From Anisakis pegreffii (taxonomy: Eukaryota > Nematoda > Chromadorea > Rhabditida > Anisakidae), in the NCBI GenBank assembly GCA_035041965.1, contig JAPYMA010000099.1, positions 115,531-179,530 of the forward strand: DNA of 64,000 bases, read 5' to 3'. Shown piece after piece: positions 30,701-36,434 of this stretch (the stretch's first letter is position 1; each line of letters starts with the position of its first letter). A program made the translations under genes and the position numbers. The notes beneath the pieces were generated by a model that was given only the letters and a program-made list of their open reading frames with translations, was not told where the DNA came from and made no database searches.

Positions 30701-33700
30701 CTGCTCTCCACAGTATTGTCTCCGGTTACAATGTTTCATATAAGATTTCAATCCACATCTATATCATCCGTTTTACAGCATGTTTCGTTACAGTTCCGTC
30801 GGTCATACGCTACATAATTACTGTATAATTGTAGGGTTGGAAGGACCACTCATGAATGGTGACTATCGATAAAATGCATTGATGGACAGATCTGGAAATT
30901 TGCGGTTGAAAGCGCCACTGGTTTCGGCACCATAAAACAGGGTTTGCTGAATTCCAGGTGAAAATGAGATGTCGAATGGGGGAGCAGACAACATGAAACT
31001 TAAATAATTCGCAATTGCCAGCATTTTATGGAGCGATGAGATTTTCAGGAATCTTATAATTAGATAGCTTCAATAGTGTACTCTTCAACAGAATGGAGCA
31101 GCGTTTTTCCGAATCTACAACAGATCAAAATAAGGGATTCAAAAATCCACTCAGGCTTGTTCATTTGCAAGAAACAGGTCACCCACTTTAGTCATCATAT
31201 TTTTATTGTCACCTTTCAGGAACGCAGTTGGAGATTAAGTGACATAACGAATTATGTCAAAAACTTCATGCGAATGAATTATTTTTGGAAATTCAGCAAT
31301 TCCACACTTCAACCAAATGCGATTGAGTGTGATCAAATCTGATCGATCAATGATCGTTTCGGTTGATGCATTTGGGAATATTCGTTCACTGCTTTGTTAC
31401 ACAAATTACGGACATATTCATCAAAAAACAGTGTCTTCTCCGTGGACAAAGAAGATCTTTGTCATTCGTAAACGTGAAGCATCTTGAAACAAGAATACTC
31501 AAAGGAGAAGAAACTGAAACTGAATATCTTCATTTTTTGAAATTTCCAATCCGAAAGTATTTTCCACCCTTCTTATGAATATCACTCCAAAAGCTCATAT
31601 TTCGACATATAGCAATCAAAATTCTTTGTTGTACAATTCATTTGCTATGATCGAAACAAAATGAAAGAAGCAAAGGATGCAAAAAGAGACAGAATTAGAA
31701 ATTGGTTGTGTGGTGGCTGGTTGATGATACATAAAATTCGAAAAAACAACGGAGATAGGAAAGGATGGATCGTTAAAATGATGACCGATTGAGAAGAACG
31801 AGTTGAGTTATAAGGTGGAAGATGAAATTGAGGTAAGGTAATGAGGAAGAAGATTTGTGGGCGGTGTTGGTCTTCGCTCTAACACCATTAAAATCTTATT
31901 TATGTGACGTTTGCATGACAGATATTAGATGCACATATCAAATCTATAGAAACAGATGTTTTGACACCACAAATGGCCATATCCCGTTCCAAAGGTACAC
32001 GTAACACAACTTCGACCTTGTTATACTTACCTAGCTTTTGATGAATTTAACTGAAACAATGAGCTGTTGCGATAATGTGATAATAAATTAATGGCTAATC
32101 ACATGGAGTTTATGTAGCTATTTAAAGATCCACAGAAATCGTTGCGTAATAGAGTTGACGAGAAAGAGAATAAATGAAAATTACTAATTGTAAGAACATG
32201 GTTTATAAAAGCAATGGTATAATGAAAGCTTGGAGATAATCTATGCGCGTAAATGAATATATGCAGTTATTTTGTGCAGAAAAGTTAAGAGTTTTCAATT
32301 ATTAAGGCAAACGCAGAATCGAATCACTCATTATTGAGGTATTCAGATGCACCGAATCGTTAGGTGCTCACAACTGCGACTTCTTCCAAAACACAACAAA
32401 ACAAACATATTTTATCCAATAAATCACTTATGTTGTCATCTGTTATCCATCAAACTCCACGCAACACTCTCAAAACTTCAAATGTAAATCTTCAAATTAC
32501 CCATCAATCCAACAGCAATATTCCTTCCCTTCACTCATTCCGTTTTCACTTACTACTTAATACTTTATTTTTAACAAACCAAGCTATGAACTAAAACCTC
32601 ACCGTGTTGCCGTTAATCTATTTCTTAGTTGACTTGCAATCAGCAATAACAACAAAGTCATCAGCAATATTCATCATTATGCACAAATCACTTTTTCGTG
32701 CCATAATGAAATGCAAATTGAACTATATGCATCGTTGCACAGCAATCATCAAGTGGATATTCTCTGATCGGATCTGAAAGTTTACTTGCCAGATTTTTCG
32801 AGGCTTCAATTTGTTCTACTGCATAGATTCTTATGTGCTCATTTCGAGCATTCGTTTGCGTTATTAAACCGTCGAGTAGCGCTCGAAAATACACCTGCTA
32901 ATAAATCAATTCAATACTCGCACGCTAACAGCATCAACTCATGAAGCTTGAAAACAGCTTCTCTGCTTCATAAGTATTTAATAAGTTTTTGACAAGTCAT
33001 TTAAAGACGACGACAATTGATTTTAGACCAAATCGGACAGTTTTGCTTCACAACTCACAGCACGAAATGAAATGATAGAATAACATTTTGTAACTAAATC
33101 ATTTCCGTTATACGAAACGATAACTGCTGATCGCAAACGGAACTAACTATCATCACGATGATAAGATAAGAATGATAAGAAATTTAATCATTATTGCTGC
33201 AAATGATACTCTGACATTTCAGTAGTTAAGTATATATGGGTATGAGCTAACAATCAGTAAACGTATAAATCGGAAGTGGTCTCTGAGTCAGCAGCGAGTG
33301 TCGAAAACCTTTCAGAAATTCTAATTTTCCGCCAGATCTTCGCATAATGTATTGTTTGAATTTATGATTTTTCTCACTTTATTTACGAGCAACTTGATGT
33401 CGTTTCGTCAGAATAACGAACGAGTTTGCCGGTACGATTGGGTGAAAGAACATTTTAAACTCTGAAGAATGGTCTGAAGTAATGATTGACCGTTTTTCAA
33501 ACAGTTTGCATAAGACAAATGATAGCAATTCATCAAATTATCCAAAACGAATTCATCATCTTCAGCAATCAACTACTTGCTACTTACAGTTCAAAAGTTT
33601 AGTGCGAGCACTGAGCATAACAATCAATTTATTCGAAAACATCTTGTCGTATGACATTGGTGACGTTGTGAGAACCATTAACGATTTTCGTGGAAGAAAG

Positions 33701-36434
33701 AAAGAAACAAAATGATAAACGAACCAAATAGATTCATAGCGCCTTGAATATCTGAGGTTCTTCGCTGATGAACTTTCATATTGAATCGAAATCGAATGAC
33801 GAATTAGATTCAGCAAAGAATTTCGCCGTTAATCGAAGTAAAGATTGACAACGAAGAGTGGAATTCGTAAGCTCGAAAGTGACGAAAAGAGTGAATATGG
33901 AATCGATAGAGAGTAGCCAATCAAGGAAATAACGATCATCAGGATGGGTAACGGTGTTCAATTAGGTATCATCCGACTATCTTATCAGTGCACTTGTCAA
34001 AATATCGGATGACTTCAGAAAAAAAGAATCACTCCGACCCATCACAGAATAAACGGCTCAGATAATCGATGATAAATATTCAATTTCAGGGCATCGGAAG
34101 GCAAAACTTCAAGTTGGAATTATTTGAGGTGGAATCGTGAGTTCACCACATCAACGGAATACAACGATTTTGCGGTCAATAAAAACAAGTGGAATGAGAA
34201 GAATTCAGCCACAAATAGCCAACATCGAAATACTTGAATCGTTTGCACTAAACCACTGCTGCACTACTGCCTTGGGCATTTATTTTTCAATTCGCTATTG
34301 ACTTGGAGATGAACAATAAAGGAATGAACGAACTGCTGGTTGAGTCTGATGCAAGAAGTGGGAGGAGACGAATGAGGGGAGATGAGTGAAAGTAACTGCT
34401 AAAATGATACAGAATCATTCGACCGATGCTAAATATGTGCAACTAGTGAATATTTGCATTAATGAAAACTGATCATATTTCAGCTATTATCTTTGCAGTT
34501 CCACTGCTATTATTATTAGTCAACAGTTATGATCTTTAACGATATTCGGCAGATCAGAGATGCACTCGAATAACACAAACATAAACTGTCCTCTGGACTT
34601 AGAAAATCCGAATGTGTTTTGCGATTGTGTACGCTTTTCACTATCGCAACTAATCACTGATGCAACACAACTGCGAAATCGTCTCACGTTTCTTTTCATC
34701 AGTCGAATGTCAAAATGTCAATTTATATCAGTTGCTTCTTATCGATCGCTCACATCAATCCTTCAGACAATTGTTTGAGAAGCAGACGAGACGAGATGAC
34801 CGATGGCAGCTGAGGAGTGATGAAATCCGAGAGATTTTGCAACAAATGTTCCGAATAATCTTCACAGAATGGATGATGCTCTCAGCACTGAGCAGATTTC
34901 ATCACTGCACAATTAATGGTGATGATCATGATGATAATAATGAGCTTAATGAGATGTGGGCTATCAAAATCATTCGAGCGTGAATTCGACGTTTCACTGC
35001 AGAATGCGCCTGGCTTCCATCGATCCCGATATGAATCTATGCGTCACAATCAATAGGAATGATGATTTGCTATTAAATACTAACTGACGACGGAACAGGA
35101 AGTTGAGTACAAGAGCAGATTCGCAGAAATTGATTATAGAGCATCTACTTAGATAAAATCTGTACTTCTTCAAATGGACTTTGAAACGTTTCCGCATCAC
35201 GTCCTTTTGCGTGTGATTATTTGCTTTTCAGCTCTATCTTTTTGTTCATATCAAAACAGCATTTGCAAAGCGATTTGAGTGATACAAGGATACTACTAGC
35301 ATTTTTAATCAGATATTCCGAACGTGCACGACTGCATAGTGCACTCCCAATAACAAAGTAACCCCAATACCATATATCAAATACTAGAGTAACCATATGG
35401 AGCACAGGAGGGCGGAAACGTTGATAAATGCAAGCAAATATAAAGCCTCAATTTTGCAAAAAAAATTAAACTATACGCAGAAATAAACATTCATGAGAGT
35501 TATTAATCATAGTGTGTCTGTGTTATTACTGTTGGAAGAATGGCTGGCTTCATTTTTGGAGGTTGTTAGTGTTTGAGATGAGGAAAAGTAATAAAGATGA
35601 TTGGATGTGAACAGTGAGGAACGATTATTCGACTGTAATGGGCACGCGTTCGTTGAAAATTATTTGAATTGAACGTGGTGAATGTTGTGTGCTTCTAATT
35701 GAACACTTAATTGAGTCATTCATTTAAGTGGCTGAATATCTCTTTTTCTTTTTTCTTTGAGGATGGATTGGCGTTGGAATGAGAATTGCAAAAAAAGCCG
35801 AAACAATAAAACGACGACAAACCGTTGCTGAACGGTGCCGAATCAGTAAGAATGGGCGCCGGTCGCTGATGGTAAGGACCAACTGCTAACCTTGGAATGC
35901 GCTCACCAGTACTCATTTTACTGAAATCAGAATCGATTTACAATGTTGTTAGTTTGATCATAATGTTCTCAATAACGAGAATTTATCTGTAACGATTAAT
36001 TTCAACAATAGCAACAATGACAATAATATGAAGAGCAGTGGTGATAATATCCGTCTTATCGCAATGAGATCGATAAATGTCACGCAAAAAATGGAAATGT
36101 CTCGAAAAAGAAATTCATTTGACTCGAAAAAAAGAGACATAAATAGTGCCTCAAAATGCGACGGATTGTCTACTAATAATAGCGATTTCAACATACTCAT
36201 AATTACTCAATCAAATGGAGCTTGTTCGTTTTTTCATTTTAGGTTCCTTGAAATACCGAAAAATACACTTCAAAATATGGTACCAGAGTGACGATTTCGT
36301 AGAATTACTGTTTGTGTGAGCACCACCAGTGGTTGAGGTTAGCGATGAGTTTGTAACGTCGTCGTCACTCAGCGAAGCACATAGACCCGTCTGATCTGCG
36401 TCCTCTGTCGATATGTCCTCTTCGCACTCTATCG
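96..36434 (-). CDS. ten-1: Teneurin gene (ten-1 orthologue), 3' part outside window
   Basis: Teneurins are single-pass type II membrane proteins for cell adhesion, axon guidance and basement-membrane/gonad integrity. Seen here: coding exons on the minus strand from 36.4 kb down to the left edge; 30 of them join with consistent phase and give 1838 codons from the ATG at 35916. Domain order (residues counted from that ATG): proline-rich cytoplasmic tail 1-275, membrane helix about 276-299, stalk 300-505, eight EGF repeats about 508-790, Cys-rich about 795-825, TTR-like about 875-966, FN-plug 967-1166, NHL propeller about 1190-1580, YD repeats from about 1590. Order and many motifs match vertebrate teneurins throughout. 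Family members are about 2500-2800 residues, so roughly 900 residues (rest of the YD barrel and C-terminal domain) are missing to the left. One exon per entry is given below. Confidence 0.95.
129..1060 (-). other. ten-1 intron 30
   Basis: About 0.9 kb between exons 30 and 31. The open frames at 370-604 (plus) are AT-rich and lack splice sites or similarity, so they are not called. Confidence 0.6.
1061..1368 (-). CDS. ten-1: ten-1 exon 30, YD shell
   Basis: Residues 1736-1838. Acceptor AAATTGCAG, donor AGG/GTATGAGT. VEERHAILLDEGLIVDSGG, AASVEPAHRELNMRFEWRG and ILQVGRRPR match vertebrate 'VRNSYYIGADGSLRLLLANG', 'TVNPTVGKRNVTLP..LNLVEWR' and 'VTVFGRRLRV'. A second open frame overlaps its 3' half and has no splice support. 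Confidence 0.88.
1656..1934 (-). CDS. ten-1: ten-1 exon 29, YD repeats
   Basis: Residues 1643-1735. Acceptor ATTTTGCAG, donor G/GTGACA chosen because only it keeps phase 1 with exon 30. DQRIWLYEYDEWGRVRALVT has the YD signature; vertebrates read '[21 protein letters not shown]'. The out-of-frame donor GTGTAC nearby was rejected on phase. Confidence 0.92.
2059..2222 (-). CDS. ten-1: ten-1 exon 28, YD repeats
   Basis: Residues 1588-1642. Acceptor TTCTACAG, donor G/GTATTA. GRLTQITGAGGYALRLRRIN is a YD/Rhs-type repeat. Phase 2 in, phase 1 out, and the junction codon with exon 29 restores GAT (Asp). Confidence 0.95.
2329..2516 (-). CDS. ten-1: ten-1 exon 27, NHL end and first YD strand
   Basis: Residues 1526-1587. 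Acceptor TGTTATAG, donor AA/GTAGGC. NEVYFFNRNGLHISTRSLLS and LYNFTYNVDTN match '[29 protein letters not shown]', the entry to the YD shell. Confidence 0.95.
2851..3033 (-). CDS. ten-1: ten-1 exon 26, NHL repeat
   Basis: Residues 1465-1525. Acceptor ATTTTAAAG, donor CAG/GTATGA, phase 0 both sides. Contains CDCDRVNCPC (vertebrate 'CDCKNDxNCxC') and SPSAIAIDPSGTLYVTDQ. Confidence 0.95.
3248..3502 (-). CDS. ten-1: ten-1 exon 25, NHL repeats
   Basis: Residues 1380-1464. Acceptor ACCTTCAG, donor CAG/GTATGC, phase 0 both sides. EWPTSLAMDSERGELLVLDS, HVIAGSLPECEH and AIAIGSDSTIYVVESNSKRL are two propeller blades ('EWPTDLAIN...LYVLDNN', 'ALAVSHNGVLYIAETDEKKI'). Confidence 0.96.
3727..3829 (-). CDS. 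ten-1: ten-1 exon 24, NHL
   Basis: Residues 1345-1379. Acceptor TATGTTTCAG, donor CTT/GTTCGT. VVNREKHIKTLVTDSSYGPR matches the '[22 protein letters not shown]' region, leading into the conserved L-EWPT motif of exon 25. Confidence 0.95.
3933..4217 (-). CDS. ten-1: ten-1 exon 23, NHL repeats
   Basis: Residues 1250-1344. Acceptor AAATTTCAG, donor AG/GTGCGT. Two blades: HPYYMAVDPETDLLHISLPL and FPKGIAFDHDGNLYIADSRR, with a Cys pair and CGDDGPAD loop between them as in vertebrates ('RCGDGGKA'). Confidence 0.96.
4427..4552 (-). CDS. ten-1: ten-1 exon 22, NHL repeat
   Basis: Residues 1208-1249. Acceptor TGTTTGCAG, donor AG/GTTTGT. FRPEALCVGSDGSLYIGDYN is a clear NHL blade ('PVALACGxDGSLYVGDFNYVRRI'). 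Confidence 0.96.
5175..5298 (-). CDS. ten-1: ten-1 exon 21, NHL propeller start
   Basis: Residues 1167-1207. Acceptor GAATTTTAG, donor AG/GTTGGT. VLEKGDGSKLYLDEAPQILT then a short CPFC pair, as in vertebrate 'GILHKGxGEN...SCPSC'. Confidence 0.95.
5545..5691 (-). CDS. ten-1: ten-1 exon 20, FN-plug end
   Basis: Residues 1118-1166. Acceptor AATTTGCAG, donor A/GTACGT. SIGYEYENCGHEAIVWIQRN and FNLGVWTLNIHHHYDV correspond to 'SVGYEYESC...LWEKR' and 'NLGGWSLDKHHILN'. Confidence 0.96.
5827..6076 (-). CDS. ten-1: ten-1 exon 19, FN-plug
   Basis: Residues 1035-1117. Acceptor TTTATAG, donor G/GTTTCT. IPGTTDVFLVYDSSRAERYR and PNLTYTFLWEQTNVY match 'IPGSxVKLxYLSSRTAGYKS' and 'PNLAYTFIWDKTDxY' of vertebrate teneurins. 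Confidence 0.96.
6290..6493 (-). CDS. ten-1: ten-1 exon 18, FN-plug region
   Basis: Residues 967-1034. Acceptor GATTGCAG, donor CAC/GTAATG, phase 0 both sides. NAFTSSDHPLNERCRILYAS, TIEPSLFPSW, and a Ser/Gln-rich loop; aligns with the vertebrate stretch after the TTR domain ('CDLSGFVRPDPIIISSPL'). Confidence 0.93.
6494..7869 (-). other. ten-1 intron 17
   Basis: About 1.4 kb. No further exon is needed, since exons 17 and 18 join in phase and vertebrate teneurins have no extra domain here. Nothing else recognised. Confidence 0.7.
7870..8143 (-). CDS. ten-1: ten-1 exon 17, transthyretin-like (TTR) domain
   Basis: Residues 875-966. Acceptor TCGTTTCAG, donor CAG/GTTTGT. VSVIRGRVVSQDGSPLTGVR, FDILVNGGRMVTLQF and ERSFYVPWNEI are direct counterparts of the carboxypeptidase-D/TTR-like fold of teneurins. 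Confidence 0.96.
8308..8375 (-). CDS. ten-1: ten-1 exon 16
   Basis: Residues 853-874. Acceptor CTGTTTCAG, donor AG/GTTCGC. QIKFLVQPDSVQRYADERQF matches 'RIKFLVEKDS' of vertebrate teneurins, leading into the TTR-like domain. Confidence 0.95.
8536..8672 (-). CDS. ten-1: ten-1 exon 15, Cys-rich segment
   Basis: Residues 807-852. Acceptor GATTAACAG, donor CAG/GTTTAC. DGLVDCEDSECCTERSCASN and then VLLRTLPSVNANFYQ. 'GDGLVDCxDPDCC' is a hallmark of teneurins. Confidence 0.96.
8836..8982 (-). CDS. ten-1: ten-1 exon 14, EGF repeat 8 and Cys-rich start
   Basis: Residues 758-806. Acceptor CTGATTTCAG, donor G/GTTCGT. EGF8 (CPNNCNNNGECKMFNDEWKC) then DCDDGIDNDND, the start of the teneurin Cys-rich acidic loop that reads on as GLVDCEDSECC in the next exon. 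Confidence 0.96.
9108..9290 (-). CDS. ten-1: ten-1 exon 13, EGF repeats 6 and 7
   Basis: Residues 697-757. Acceptor TCATACAG, donor C/GTAAGC. Two complete six-cysteine EGF modules (CEVECVHGECGDGVCLC and CLPGCEQKGLCKNGTCIC). Confidence 0.96.
9447..9723 (-). CDS. ten-1: ten-1 exon 12, EGF repeats 4 and 5
   Basis: Residues 605-696. Acceptor AATGTTCAG, donor G/GTGCGT. EGF4 (CVDRTCSAHGVCVNGQCWC) is normal. EGF5 has five cysteines, lacking the same one as vertebrate EGF5 (CNGRGRVHATTQKCLC), and an insertion of 25 residues between its first two cysteines where vertebrates have about 3. Confidence 0.95.
9724..10370 (-). other. ten-1 intron 11
   Basis: About 650 bp of AT-rich sequence. Nothing recognised. 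Confidence 0.7.
10371..10567 (-). CDS. ten-1: ten-1 exon 11, EGF repeats 2 and 3
   Basis: Residues 539-604. Acceptor GCATTTCAG, donor CAG/GTTCGA. EGF2 (CPVLCSGNGLFSGGRCVC to C) has only five cysteines, as in other teneurins where the free cysteine forms an intermolecular disulfide. EGF3 (CVEPNCNGHGICNQQGKC) is normal. Confidence 0.95.
10868..11030 (-). CDS. ten-1: ten-1 exon 10, EGF repeat 1
   Basis: Residues 485-538. Starts SEDIRLSVGVAAEQLEDGDE, then EGF1 with six cysteines (CRFDCTGRGECKDGKCHC and on). The phase-compatible acceptor is the unusual TATTTGAAG; a better-looking TTATCAG 30 bases further in breaks phase. Donor A/GTTCGT. Confidence 0.9.
11345..11422 (-). CDS. ten-1: ten-1 exon 9
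   Basis: Residues 459-484. Acceptor AATCTTACAG, donor CAG/GTAATC, phases 0 to 0. LLRSAILTHYLLAGRWHLGF-LNDG corresponds to the vertebrate 'FIQYLDSGxWHLAFYNDG' motif just before the EGF repeats. Confidence 0.92.
12145..12349 (-). CDS. ten-1: ten-1 exon 8, stalk domain with RFRR site
   Basis: Residues 390-458. Acceptor ATTTGCAG, donor CCG/GTTAGC. KFSLQRDSRIAFNVSVGPKA and VIYGRQTALPSPAVHDFSD match the vertebrate region between membrane and EGF repeats (an 'xxGIYGRRxxPPxHxxxDF' pattern). Near the end, RFRR-S (residues 448-452) fits the furin consensus R-X-K/R-R. Confidence 0.92.
12166..12177 (-). other. Possible furin cleavage site RFRR in TEN-1
   Basis: The codons CGT TTC AGG CGA encode R-F-R-R followed by Ser, residues 448-451, about 150 residues outside the membrane and 60 before EGF1. 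R-X-K/R-R is the furin consensus, and vertebrate teneurin-2 is cleaved at such a motif between membrane and EGF repeats. Confidence 0.5.
12830..13109 (-). CDS. ten-1: ten-1 exon 7, end of membrane helix and Ser-rich stalk
   Basis: Residues 297-389. Acceptor GAGATTTCAG, donor AC/GTCAGT, phases 1 to 2. LLLSGDASRHVYVHSARSAF finishes the helix and enters the extracellular stalk; then a run of Ser/Thr/Gly (SSSSSSTSSGSSSTRSHS) likely O-glycosylated, and ESFEIGETIHGQLPPGVIVY, which matches the vertebrate segment before the first beta-sandwich. Confidence 0.92.
13110..14184 (-). other. ten-1 intron 6
   Basis: About 1.1 kb, AT-rich. No coding signal or structured RNA recognised. Confidence 0.7.
14185..14447 (-). 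CDS. ten-1: ten-1 exon 6, juxtamembrane and transmembrane helix
   Basis: Residues 209-296. Acceptor GAATTTCAG, donor T/GTTAGT, phases 2 to 1. Cytoplasmic part SCGMPMSGLGVKSSGNG with later basic residues, then KKPLSRFCTWR directly before a hydrophobic helix TLAICLFLSLALLSFIILL that runs on into exon 7. Positive residues before and none after the helix fit the type II topology of teneurins. Confidence 0.92.
14448..20055 (-). other. ten-1 intron 5 (5.6 kb)
   Basis: AT-rich intron. I see no exon, RNA gene or repeat of note. The frame of exon 6 stays open into the last 41 bases of this intron back to an ATG at 14488 (see findings), so an internal promoter here is possible. Confidence 0.65.
20056..20104 (-). 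CDS. ten-1: ten-1 exon 5 (49-bp exon)
   Basis: Residues 193-208. Strong acceptor TTGCTTTTCAG and donor AG/GTTTGT. Only the frame with phases 1 to 2 links exons 4 and 6, giving GHTTMSSLSPHNRRYER. Another open frame looks like a Cys/His zinc motif but breaks phase with both neighbours. Confidence 0.75.
20280..20645. repeat. 21-bp direct repeat, about 340 bp apart
   Basis: GCAGTTATTAATAAGGGAGTG occurs at about 20281-20301 and again at about 20625-20645 in ten-1 intron 4. Confidence 0.85.
21742..21784. repeat. (TAA)n microsatellite
   Basis: About 14 uninterrupted copies of a TAA/AAT trinucleotide in ten-1 intron 4. Confidence 0.97.
21878..21908. repeat. Perfect hairpin
   Basis: Arms ATTATTCATGCAA and TTGCATGAATAAT (13 bp) around a 5-base loop GATTT, in ten-1 intron 4. 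Confidence 0.9.
26540..26672 (-). CDS. ten-1: ten-1 exon 4, cytoplasmic segment
   Basis: Residues 149-192. Acceptor AAATTTTAG, donor G/GTAAAT, phases 0 to 1. Basic start (RNTAARAARLEAPRDRN), then SSPWDDETRQMLVQNPETG and SFYVPTG. Balanced codon use, unlike the flanking AT-rich intron. Confidence 0.85.
26803..26855. repeat. Inverted repeat, 16-bp perfect arms
   Basis: AAATGAGTGTTCTTAA and its reverse complement separated by 21 bases, in ten-1 intron 3. Confidence 0.9.
27248..27326. repeat. 79-bp near-palindrome
   Basis: A perfect core (AAGAAATGACAT / ATGTCATTTCTT, loop CAAAC) is extended by imperfect outer arms beginning CATTTATCTGTGTAT and ending ATACACACATAAATG. The size and shape fit a small MITE or a foldback element. 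Confidence 0.75.
27723..27850 (-). CDS. ten-1: ten-1 exon 3, cytoplasmic segment
   Basis: Residues 106-148. Acceptor AATGTTTAG, donor CAG/GTTAGC, phases 1 to 0. Low-complexity, Ser/Thr/Asn-rich (SFNGAIPIANISGGN, TTVPPPFGVM). No recognised motif beyond a short PPP. Supported by phase agreement on both sides and by open frame across exactly this interval. Confidence 0.82.
28931..29152 (-). CDS. ten-1: ten-1 exon 2, proline-rich cytoplasmic segment
   Basis: Residues 32-105. Acceptor TTGATTTCAG, strong donor A/GTGAGT, phases 1 and 1. Contains IPPPSCPPPP, RGPPPQWNPPLPP and a His/Asp run HHHDHE. Vertebrate teneurin cytoplasmic tails carry polyproline SH3-ligand motifs that bind CAP/ponsin; the two PxxP clusters here are the counterpart. 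An acidic stretch (EAEESQYEEAEVSDDQ) follows. Confidence 0.88.
29153..35822 (-). other. ten-1 intron 1 (6.7 kb)
   Basis: AT-rich intron between exons 1 and 2. Several open frames of 60-124 codons occur on both strands (the longest at 30454-30828, plus) but none has splice signals, coding-like composition or a recognisable domain, so no gene is called. First introns of this size often hold enhancers; none can be identified by eye. Confidence 0.7.
35823..35920 (-). CDS. ten-1: ten-1 exon 1 (start ATG at 35916)
   Basis: Begins right after a strong acceptor (GATTTCAG) with only TAAA before ATG AGT ACT. A four-base leader after TTTCAG is what an SL trans-spliced nematode mRNA looks like; alternatively the acceptor joins the upstream exon in phase 2. 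Encodes MSTGERIPRLAVGPYHQRPA and on to residue 31. Donor G/GTTTGT, phase 1, which matches exon 2 to read FSN-D-FLNIPPP. Confidence 0.8.
35917..35930 (-). promoter_or_regulatory. Likely trans-splice acceptor before ten-1 ATG
   Basis: Minus strand reads CTGATTTCAG then TAAA then ATG. A consensus acceptor four bases before a start codon is the pattern left by spliced-leader addition. It may also serve as the ordinary acceptor for the 36284-36434 exon. Confidence 0.5.
36284..36434 (-). CDS. ten-1: ten-1 candidate upstream coding exon (long N-terminus)
   Basis: An acidic, Ser/Thr-rich open frame without internal Met, containing IECEEDISTEDADQTG and SLSDDDVTNSSLTSTTGG. It ends at a donor (TCTG/GTACCA) in phase 2, which fits the next exon if that exon is read from its acceptor, T AAA ATG AGT. 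Its own acceptor is TTTAG/CG (as given) or GTAG/T five bases further out. The composition resembles a teneurin cytoplasmic tail. It would give a longer N-terminus whose start codon lies further upstream and was not found with certainty (one possibility is an ATG at about 38587). It could instead be an unrelated minus-strand exon. Confidence 0.5.

Noticed and set aside
30454..30828. 124-codon plus ORF in ten-1 intron 1
   Set aside because: Ile/Thr-rich, no motif, no splice or start context; likely chance.
34660..34983. 107-codon plus ORF in ten-1 intron 1
   Set aside because: No family match or supporting signal.
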